Origin: Chromobacterium subtsugae
GTDB taxonomy: Bacteria > Pseudomonadota > Gammaproteobacteria > Burkholderiales > Chromobacteriaceae
Reading direction: 5' to 3'
NCBI RefSeq assembly: GCF_001676875.1
Contig: NZ_JYKA01000027.1
Span: 1 to 49,056, forward strand
DNA: 49,056 nucleotides
The position numbers were made by a program, and so were the translations under genes. Under the pieces are notes generated by a model. It saw only the letters and a list, made by a program, of their open reading frames with translations. It searched no databases and was not told the DNA's origin. Numbering within the stretch: the first letter of the stretch is position 1; each line of letters opens with the position of its first letter. Below, piece after piece: positions 17,997 through 24,610 of this stretch.

Positions 17997-18201
17997 AGAC
18001 GACTACGCCTGAGTCGCCGCCACTCCCCGCGCTCCCCCCCAATGCGCCCAGCCTGCCGGCATCCGCCGCCGGCCCGTCATTGCACGCCGCCGCATCGCCA
18101 TGGTATAAATCCGCGTCGGAAAAGGCAGACTTGGTCTGGTAGGCCCAAGTCCTTTCGGTAACGAAAGCTCTGGTCTTTGGCCTCGCGCACAAGATCCCCG
18201 C

Positions 18202-18239
18202 GACGAACAGCAGACGCTACAAGCGTCCCGTCGTTCGTC
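18202..18239 (+). promoter_or_regulatory. Two-part hairpin upstream of the monooxygenase
   Basis: GACGAAC (18202-18208) pairs with GTTCGTC (18233-18239), and inside it GACGC pairs with GCGTC around TACAA. It lies about 60 bases before the monooxygenase start and could be a leader structure or an operator. No T-run follows. Confidence 0.4.
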
Positions 18240-18295
18240 CGTGCGGGTCTCAAAGTGGGGAACGCTCCGGTCGAACATCGACAATGGAGCTCCTC

Positions 18296-19855
18296 ATGCG
18301 CAATCATCATCCCACCCCTTACGACGTCATCATCGCCGGCGCCGGCCCAGTTGGACTCTTTCTTGCTTGCGAACTTCGCCTCTTCGGCCTTTCGGTTCTG
18401 GTGCTAGAGCAGGCTGCGGATTCACACTCCCCTCTAAAGCGCCTTCAGTTTGGCATGCGCGGTCTGTCGGTGCCCACCCTTGAAGCCCTGCATCGCCGCA
18501 GCCTGCTGGACGAAATCATCGCCGCGACTCAGGCCAACGATGCAGCCAAGCAAACAAAGGCAAGCGCCCATTGGATGCAGCAACCGCGCCGCGCTGCCGG
18601 ACATTTCGCCGGCATACCGTTCCATCTCGATGACATCGACACCTCGAATTGGCCTTTCCATTTGCCTGGCCCCGCCGACACTCCGATGGCAATCACATTG
18701 GAGGTCTTCGAAACGGTCTTGGCACGCCGTGCTTCCGCCATGGGGGCGACGATTCTGCGCGGCGTCGGTGTCGATGGCTATCTTGTTTCAGACGACGAGG
18801 TCACGGTTCACGCCGACGGCACGGTTTTTAACGGAAGCTGGCTCATCGGCTGCGATGGCGGCCGCAGCCAGGTTCGCAAGGCTGGCGGCTTCGAATTCCT
18901 TGGCACCGCTCCCGAGTTCACCGGCTACTCCGTGGACGCGGCATTAGCAGAGCCGCACACGCTTCAACCCGGCCGGCACTATACGCCAACCGGCATGTAC
19001 ACCTATGCCAAGCCCGGCGTGATCGCCATGGTTGAATTCGACGGCGGCGCTTGCCATCGAACGCAAGCTCTCACTCAGGAACACATGCAAGCCGTACTGC
19101 GCCGCGTGTCCGGTGCCGATGCGACCCTGGCCGATATTCGGCTTGCCACTACCTGGACCGATCGCGCTTATCAGGCAAGCGCATATCGCCGGGGGCGCGT
19201 GCTGCTTGCCGGCGACGCCGCGCACATCCACTCCCCCCTGGGCGGCCAGGGGCTGAATTTAGGGATAGGCGACGCGATCAACCTGGGCTGGAAGCTGGCC
19301 GCGACGATGCGCGGGGACGCGCCGGCCGGACTGCTGGACAGTTATCAGCAAGAGCGGCACCCAATCGGCGCCCGCGTGCTCGATTGGTCCCGCGCGCAGG
19401 TGGCGCTGATGCGCCCCACGCCAAGCACGCGCGCGCTCGCAGCCATCATCGGCGATTTGATCGAAACCCGAGATGGCGCGACCTATTTTGCAGAGCGGGT
19501 ATGGGGACTGTCCCTGCGCTACGACATGGCAAGCCAGCATCCGCTGGCAGGCCGCAGCGTGCCGGACTTCGAGTTTGACGACGGGACGAAGGCCGGCCGC
19601 CTGTTGCGCAATGGCCGGGGCTTGCTGCTGCATTTCGACGCAGCTGCGCCCCTTCTAAACTGGATGAAGCGCTGGCAAGGACGCGTCGACTATGTCACGG
19701 CCACGGTCAAAAACAATCTTGGCCTGCGCGCCGTTCTGGTTCGGCCCGACGGATTTGTAGCCTGGGCCAGCGAGACCTCGCCCGATGCAGAGGAGATTAC
19801 GCCCATCTTGGCGCAATGGTTTGGCGAACCGAAAGAATCAAGCGATCACCCGTAG
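18296..19855 (+). CDS. FAD-dependent class A monooxygenase
   Basis: A 519-aa flavoprotein of the PHBH/aromatic-hydroxylase type (FAD_binding_3), using NAD(P)H and O2 to hydroxylate an aromatic or polyketide-like substrate. GGAG lies six bases before ATG 18296; an ATG four codons upstream is less likely. The Rossmann motif GAGPVGLFLACEL is near residue 20, the DG motif in WLIGCDGGRSQVR near 185, and the GD motif in GRVLLAGDAAHIHSPLGGQG near 300. A thioredoxin-like C-terminal domain follows, as in rifampicin and PgaE-type enzymes. The exact substrate is unknown. The TAG stop is supplied by a palindromic repeat, so the original end may have been slightly different. Confidence 0.88.
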   Translation: MRNHHPTPYDVIIAGAGPVGLFLACELRLFGLSVLVLEQAADSHSPLKRLQFGMRGLSVPTLEALHRRSLLDEIIAATQANDAAKQTKASAHWMQQPRRAAGHFAGIPFHLDDIDTSNWPFHLPGPADTPMAITLEVFETVLARRASAMGATILRGVGVDGYLVSDDEVTVHADGTVFNGSWLIGCDGGRSQVRKAGGFEFLGTAPEFTGYSVDAALAEPHTLQPGRHYTPTGMYTYAKPGVIAMVEFDGGACHRTQALTQEHMQAVLRRVSGADATLADIRLATTWTDRAYQASAYRRGRVLLAGDAAHIHSPLGGQGLNLGIGDAINLGWKLAATMRGDAPAGLLDSYQQERHPIGARVLDWSRAQVALMRPTPSTRALAAIIGDLIETRDGATYFAERVWGLSLRYDMASQHPLAGRSVPDFEFDDGTKAGRLLRNGRGLLLHFDAAAPLLNWMKRWQGRVDYVTATVKNNLGLRAVLVRPDGFVAWASETSPDAEEITPILAQWFGEPKESSDHP

Positions 19856-19961
19856 GGTGCGCCACCCCGCAGGGGCGACGCACCGCCTGTCCGGCCGAAT
19901 CAACACTTGCGAGAATGGGAAATAAAAGGCGCGTCGCCCCGCTGGGGGGGACGCGCCCTAC
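19852..19961. repeat. Palindromic intergenic repeat, copy A
   Basis: Begins GTAGGGTGCGCCACCCCGC and ends in GGACGCGCCCTAC, so its ends are inverted repeats. The inner part (GCCGAATCAAC...GAGAATGGGAAA) matches copy B at 21384-21502. Size and shape suggest a MITE-like element. Its first bases form the stop codon of the monooxygenase. Confidence 0.7.
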
Positions 19962-19999
19962 CTGGCCGGCCATGGCCAAATGGCAGCAGCCCCAAATAG

Positions 20000-20031
20000 A
20001 AAAGCCGCCAGCGCAGATGCCGGCGGCTTTT
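20000..20031. terminator. Terminator between monooxygenase and chaA
   Basis: AAAAGCCGCC pairs with GGCGGCTTTT around a 12-base loop. T-runs on both sides let it serve the convergent transcripts, chiefly chaA on the minus strand, which ends 24 bases away. Confidence 0.75.
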
Positions 20032-20054
20032 GCTTTCAACTCATCGAGGCTCGC

Positions 20055-21134
20055 TCAGGGGCTGATCGCAAAGAACACGAAAGAGGCGAAGATCACCAGA
20101 TGCACGATGCCCTGCAAAATGGTGGTGCGCCCTACCGATAGCGACAAGGAGCATGCCACCAGCGTCAGCAACAGGAAGATGGTTTCCTTGATTTCCAAAC
20201 CCAGGATCAGCGGCTCGCCCCGGAACACGAAAATCATCGCCACCGTCGGAATGGTCAGGCCGATGGAAGCCAGCGCCGAACCCAAAGCCAGGTTCAGGCT
20301 GGTCTGCACCCGATCCGCCCGCGCCGCGTTGGCGGCGGCCAGCCCCTCCGGCAACAGCACCAGGGCGGCAATGATGATGCCCACCACCGCCGCCGGCGCG
20401 CCGGCGTTCACCACAAAGCTTTCAATCGACGGCGACAGCAGCTTGGCCAGGGTCACCACCGCCACCAGGCAAATCAGCAGCATCGCCACGGCCAGCATGG
20501 CCACCTTGTTGGACGGCGGCGGCGCGTGCTCGTCCTCGTCATGACTGCCTTCCACCAGGAAATAATCGCGGTGGCGAATGGTTTGCACAAACACGAAAGC
20601 GCCATACAGCACCAGCGACACCACGCCGGTGAACGCCAGCTGCGACGACGACAGCAACGGCCCCGGCTGGCTGGTGCCGTAGTTGGGCAGCACCAGCGCC
20701 AGCACCGAAATCGCCGCCAGCACCGTCAACGCCGCCTTGGCGCCGCTAAGCTGGAAGTTCTGCTCGCGATGGCGCAAGCCGCCCAGCAGCAGGCAAATGC
20801 CCAGAATGCCGTTGCAGGTGATCATGATGGCGGAAAAAATGGTGTCCCGCGCCAGCGCCAGCTTCTCCTCGCCTCCGCCCAGCATGAAGGAAATGATCAG
20901 CGCCACCTCAATCACCGTCACCGCCAGCGCCAGGATCAGCGTGCCGAAAGGCTCGCCCACCTTATGCGCCACCACCTCGGCATGGTGCACGGCGGCGAAT
21001 ACCGTTCCCGCCAGCAACACCGCCAGCAGCGTCAGATAGGAAGCATGCCCACCGGCCGCCGAAGACGCGGCGATGGCGGCCCAGGCCAATACAGGGGTGA
21101 CAATGGTCCAGCGCGGAATCGTGTTGTGAATCAA
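20055..21134 (-). CDS. chaA: Calcium/sodium:proton antiporter ChaA
   Basis: A 359-aa inner-membrane antiporter of the CaCA superfamily that expels Ca2+ or Na+ (and K+) in exchange for protons. The start is a TTG with AAGGAA seven bases upstream; the frame continues further but codes for unlikely sequence. Eleven or so hydrophobic segments fall in two halves split by an acidic loop (GSHDEDEHAPPP). Each half carries a signature alpha-repeat: GEPFGTLILALAVTVIEVALI and LPEGLAAANAARADRVQTSLNLALGSALASIGLTIP, with the transport Glu residues present. Length fits E. coli ChaA (366 aa). Monocistronic, ended by the hairpin at 20000. Confidence 0.93.
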   Translation of the reverse strand: MIHNTIPRWTIVTPVLAWAAIAASSAAGGHASYLTLLAVLLAGTVFAAVHHAEVVAHKVGEPFGTLILALAVTVIEVALIISFMLGGGEEKLALARDTIFSAIMITCNGILGICLLLGGLRHREQNFQLSGAKAALTVLAAISVLALVLPNYGTSQPGPLLSSSQLAFTGVVSLVLYGAFVFVQTIRHRDYFLVEGSHDEDEHAPPPSNKVAMLAVAMLLICLVAVVTLAKLLSPSIESFVVNAGAPAAVVGIIIAALVLLPEGLAAANAARADRVQTSLNLALGSALASIGLTIPTVAMIFVFRGEPLILGLEIKETIFLLLTLVACSLSLSVGRTTILQGIVHLVIFASFVFFAISP

Positions 21135-21383
21135 TGGATTTTCCTTATTGTTGACGAACGGCCGCAGGCCCCGCCCAGCAAAGGCCTGGCCGGGACAAGG
21201 CGGACAACCGTTCAGGGAAAGCAATCGAGAAACCAGCATGGAGGCTGCACTAGCCACAGCATAGCAGCATTAAGTAAATAGACCACGACACGGCCAATGG
21301 GTTCAGGCTTTGTAAACAAACGGTGCGTTGCTCCGGCATCTACCATGCCTCACCCATTCGCAAGCTCATCCACTCGGCCAATG

Positions 21384-21502
21384 GTAGGGTGCGTCACCCG
21401 CAAGGGCGACGCACCGCCGATATATCTTGCCGAATCAATATTTGAGAGATATGGAAACAAACGGTGCGTCGTACCGCCTGGGGAGGTGGTGACGCACCCT
21501 AT
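21384..21502. repeat. Palindromic intergenic repeat, copy B
   Basis: Starts GTAGGGTGCGTCACC and ends GGTGACGCACCCTAT, a 15-bp terminal inverted repeat with one mismatch. The inside resembles copy A at 19852. It ends one base before the stop codon of the BRO-N gene. Confidence 0.75.
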
Positions 21503-21503
21503 G

Positions 21504-22178
21504 TTACTCATCCGCCACGCGCAGGCTCATCCGCTCGGCCAGCCGCAGATGGCAAGCGGCGGCCAGTTTCACCAGCTCGGTATCGGTCGCCGGCATGCCG
21601 TCCGGCACGGCGATCAACTCGGCTAAGCCGTCCAATGTAGAAACAGCGCTGTTCAGGCCCATCATGCGGCCGAGCGGGTGTTTCTGGCGATTATGGCGCT
21701 CATAGTCCAGCGTCACCAGCCAGCGGCTATGCTGCCAGCACGCCTCGCCATTCTCCAACACTGCATCCAGCACCGCCCGACTCACCTGCCGCGCCGCCTC
21801 CGCCGCCAGCGCCAAGGCCTGCTCCAACTGATCTGCCGTCAACGCCTCCTCGCCCTCCCGCCACAAAGTTGGCAGCAACTCCTCCTCCAACCAACGCCGA
21901 AACCGCCGCGCCGCCGGCTTGCGATAGCGCCGAATCGCCATGGCCACGCCGGTTTCGGACAGGCACACCACATCCTCCACGCCTACCGGCAGGGTGCGGA
22001 CTTCTTCTCTGTTGAGTTTGCTGAGCAGCGCCGCTGTACTGCGGCATTTGATCGCCGCCGCGACGTCATCGGCGAAGAACCACAGGCCGTTGTGGCGATG
22101 CAGAAGGCGGATAGTGTGCGTAAGGAAGGGAAAAGACAGCAGCCCAGGCTGCATGGGAGAGTGCGCCAACTGGGTCAT
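21504..22178 (-). CDS. BRO-N domain protein (phage antirepressor-like)
   Basis: A 224-aa protein with GGAG before the ATG. The N-terminal 100 residues form a BRO-N domain: FPFLTHTIRLLHRHNGLWFFADDVAAAIKCRS, VRTLPVGVEDVVCLSETGVAMAIRRYRKPAARRFRRWLEEELLPTL. In phages this domain is found in antirepressors and binds DNA. The rest is helical (DQLEQALALAAEAARQVSRAVLDAVLE) and ends in a Leu-rich stretch; no KilA-C domain is evident. No other phage genes are near, so it is either a lone remnant or a domesticated regulator. Confidence 0.8.
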   Translation of the reverse strand: MTQLAHSPMQPGLLSFPFLTHTIRLLHRHNGLWFFADDVAAAIKCRSTAALLSKLNREEVRTLPVGVEDVVCLSETGVAMAIRRYRKPAARRFRRWLEEELLPTLWREGEEALTADQLEQALALAAEAARQVSRAVLDAVLENGEACWQHSRWLVTLDYERHNRQKHPLGRMMGLNSAVSTLDGLAELIAVPDGMPATDTELVKLAAACHLRLAERMSLRVADE

Positions 22179-22449
22179 GGCTAGAACTCCATCAAGATTG
22201 TGAAGCGCTGCGAAGCAGCGCGCCGATCCAAGTAGTTCAGGTCGCCAAACCCGGTCATGCGGTCAAGCATGACTGCGTCAGGTTAAATGCGTCTTAGCGC
22301 CAGATCAATCAGGGTTTCCACGATCGAGACTGGCAAGAAGTGTAGAAAAGACCTTCGTATCCGCTTCGCGGATAATGATTTAGGTGCCACTTTCCGCACG
22401 GGATGCAGGGGCAAATTGGCTGCCACACAACATGGGCTTATCTTCTGCG

Positions 22450-22516
22450 GCGGATCACCCCTTCGGGGCATCCGCCCTACGTAGGGCGGAATCCCGGCAA
22501 CGCCGAGAGTTCCGCC
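22450..22516. repeat. REP-like double palindrome
   Basis: The first hairpin pairs GCGGAT with ATCCGC around CCCCTTCGGGG (22450-22475). The second pairs GGCGGAA with TTCCGCC (22485-22516). Between them lies GCCCTACGTAGGGC, itself a perfect palindrome. Short GC-rich intergenic repeats of this kind are common in proteobacteria. Confidence 0.6.
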
Positions 22517-22593
22517 GCATAGCAACCACACGCAGCTTGCAACAAGCACGCCCAGTAGAGTGTGAGCAACGAGCCCCGCTCCCTTGGCGCGAG

Positions 22594-22766
22594 CCGGTCA
22601 AAACAATGCGCCCCAGGTTTTAAGCGGCCGTCTGTTTGAGCACCGCGACGTTAGCGCGGTGCGAGTTCGGCCGCGCCTGGGGCGCGTTGTTTTGACCGGG
22701 GTTTCGAAGCGCCCAGGGCCGCCTTTTCTTTCGTCCATTTCTTTTGGCGGAGCAAAAGAAATGGAC
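22594..22766. repeat. Large cruciform followed by a long hairpin
   Basis: Arms of 24 bases at 22594-22617 and 22676-22699 match with one mismatch. Inside, GCGGCCG (22624) pairs with CGGCCGC (22668) and CACCGCG (22641) with CGCGGTG (22655). A second hairpin at 22733-22766 pairs GTCCATTTCTTTTG with its exact complement around GCGGAG. I recall similar CTTTTCTTT...AAAGAAAAG segments between genes of many Gram-negative bacteria, but cannot name the family. Confidence 0.7.
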
Positions 22767-22903
22767 CCGTCACGCCGGGAGGAACCGGCACCTAAACAAT
22801 TGTCCGCGTAGCGGACACAAAAAAGCAGACAAACCAACGCGATAAACGTTAGGCCTCATTGCATTCAGCCCAACCTGCGGCCCTCTCTACACAATCCATA
22901 AGA

Positions 22904-23506
22904 TCAATCACGCGCAGACCATCTAACTGCCATCATCACTGAAGCATAAATATTGAAAATATATGACTTAAGCATTGCCAGTGCCAAAATAAAGAGAGAA
23001 ACATTCATAGCATGAAAGAATGCAAAACAATAACCTTGCCACTCACCTAAATCGGAAAATAGCATACTAATCAACCCGGTCTTTTTAACAAACTCAGAAC
23101 AAAGCAATGGAGGAACATTTGCAAGCAAAAAAACCAATATCGCCTTTAAAAAAACTGCATGAATAAATTTTAAGTATGGCAAGCCCGTAACACGCTCACG
23201 CTTTTTCATAAGAGCCAAGCTAAGGTCTGCACTAGTTGCCGTTGTAAATATTGCATATCCTGCAATCATGAAACCAAGTATAGTAAAATTCCATCCAATA
23301 AAATCCCTTGCTGAAGAAACCACATCATCGAATGATAGCCCCTGCCCTCCCACTGGAATATTCACAAGAAAAACAACAACAAAAGTAAAAATAGGTACTA
23401 ATTTATTTGTCAGTGTAAAATCAACTGAAAAAGCCATTCTAAACAGCTGCCAAAAATTCCCCTCCTTTGTTATCTCTCTTAGCAGTCTATCTTGATCATT
23501 GTCCAT
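22904..23506 (-). CDS. Four-helix membrane protein of an unknown two-gene module
   Basis: A 200-aa AT-rich protein. ATG 23506 has GGGGAG five bases upstream and overlaps the end of the preceding gene by 11 bases, so the two are translated together. After a charged N-terminus (MDNDQDRLLREITKEGNFW) there are four predicted membrane segments near residues 36-52, 70-91, 114-136 and 157-183, with basic loops (LMKKRERV). I do not recognise a family. A small four-helix membrane protein paired with a soluble partner resembles the make-up of Kiwa and of other abortive-infection modules, but I see no sequence match and the gene order differs. Confidence 0.65.
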   Translation of the reverse strand: MDNDQDRLLREITKEGNFWQLFRMAFSVDFTLTNKLVPIFTFVVVFLVNIPVGGQGLSFDDVVSSARDFIGWNFTILGFMIAGYAIFTTATSADLSLALMKKRERVTGLPYLKFIHAVFLKAILVFLLANVPPLLCSEFVKKTGLISMLFSDLGEWQGYCFAFFHAMNVSLFILALAMLKSYIFNIYASVMMAVRWSARD

Positions 23507-24548
23507 CGCGCTCCCCGCCATAACGTGCAATTATATCTGCAACTTTTCTTGCTATTTCATCAGGCTCTTGCATTTCTGGTTCACGAATTACACCACTATC
23601 AATCATTCTCTGATACTCCATCACAGCACGCCTAGCAATCTGGCTAGGGCTTACCTCCTCATTAGGCAAAGGCGCAGACACACTGATAACATCACTGTCT
23701 TGCCCATCTAAACTATTGGAGTATTTTAATCGCTGACCAAGGCCCGTTCCCTCAACTCTGTATATAACATTTTGGTCCTCAACAGCATTTTTCACCAGCC
23801 GGGCTGCTGCTTGCTGATTAATATTTTGATTACTATCTCCAAATCGCACAACTGCCTTCTCAGGATTACCTAAGCCAACCTTTACATCTCGCACATCATC
23901 AAAAAATTCCCCCGGGTTAAATTCGTCATTAGTCCTAATCACATCAAAAATCAAATCACGAATTGAATCCATTGATGAAATTGCTTGCTCAATTCCTCTT
24001 GCATCTTCCAATGGCACAAGATTAACTGAAGGCAGAGGAATTAATGCTTTTATCTCTGCCCGCTTTGCAACCCGCTCACTCCTCGCCACATCCTCAAGCA
24101 ACTCCTCAATCTTATCCTTTAAAAATACCCCATGTATTTTCTTTATAAAAAACTGAATAGTCGATTTAAAAGCCTGCAATCCTGGGGACCCTGCATGCTC
24201 ACGAACAAAAGCAAGGCGATGATCCTTTAAAAAAAACACAAAAACAGATGAGGGCGCTCGCTGATAAACCTCATCAGCCTCAAGCAAACTCCCATCTATA
24301 AGTTTCTGCTCAATTTTAATATCCTCATCCTTCACCAATCGGCCAACAATCGCCCCATCAACACGCCCATCACCCTGCGAGGCATTAATTACTCTTACAT
24401 TATGGAATATATAGCTGACACCACCATACTTCCTAATCAAAGCATCCCCAAAAAAAGCTGGCGCAATAAAGTCATCGAACAAGTCCAACATTGCAGATTC
24501 ATCAGTTCTAATTACCAAATTTGCAAATTCAATCTTTTTATTTCTCAT
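23496..24548 (-). CDS. Soluble partner of the unknown two-gene module (350 aa)
   Basis: AT-rich gene starting at ATG 24548, eight bases after GGAGAA; the frame extends through the valS terminator but that part is not credible. The N-terminal half is alpha-beta (KKIEFANLVIRTDESAMLDL, GDGRVDGAIVGRLVK, SSVFVFFLKDHRLAFVREHAG, FFIKKIHGVFLKDKIEELL). Next comes a beta segment (IKALIPLPSVNLVPLED) and a charged, partly disordered C-terminus (PLPNEEVSPSQIARRAVMEYQRM, PDEIARKVADIIARYG). From memory the layout is like DUF4747 proteins, but this is untested. No nuclease or NTPase motif is obvious. It is coupled to the membrane gene downstream. Confidence 0.65.
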   Translation of the reverse strand: MRNKKIEFANLVIRTDESAMLDLFDDFIAPAFFGDALIRKYGGVSYIFHNVRVINASQGDGRVDGAIVGRLVKDEDIKIEQKLIDGSLLEADEVYQRAPSSVFVFFLKDHRLAFVREHAGSPGLQAFKSTIQFFIKKIHGVFLKDKIEELLEDVARSERVAKRAEIKALIPLPSVNLVPLEDARGIEQAISSMDSIRDLIFDVIRTNDEFNPGEFFDDVRDVKVGLGNPEKAVVRFGDSNQNINQQAAARLVKNAVEDQNVIYRVEGTGLGQRLKYSNSLDGQDSDVISVSAPLPNEEVSPSQIARRAVMEYQRMIDSGVIREPEMQEPDEIARKVADIIARYGGERDGQ

Positions 24549-24560
24549 CTTTTCTCCAAT

Positions 24561-24590
24561 AAAAAAGCCGTCAACGATGACGGCTTTTTT
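24561..24590 (-). terminator. valS terminator, directly against the next gene
   Basis: A perfect 13-bp stem (AAAAAAGCCGTCA with TGACGGCTTTTTT, loop ACGA), good in both directions. It lies 21 bases after the valS stop. Only 12 bases separate it from the start codon of the 350-aa gene, and the ribosome site of that gene follows the T-run. Confidence 0.9.
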
Positions 24591-24610
24591 ATCATGACAA
24601 TGGCAAATAA

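Larger units (their letters stand above)
22179..22903. other. Structured intergenic region without genes
   Basis: About 725 bases with no convincing coding frame. It contains two small back-to-back palindromes at 22450-22516, the large cruciform at 22594-22699 and the hairpin at 22733-22766. It separates the BRO-N gene from the AT-rich two-gene module. Confidence 0.6.

Noticed and set aside
22450-22766. CRISPR array
   Set aside because: The repeats are inverted rather than direct and there are no regular spacers.
23496-24548. Calling the pair behind valS a Kiwa system
   Set aside because: The soluble-plus-membrane layout is similar, but I see no DUF4868-like sequence and the order of the two genes is reversed.
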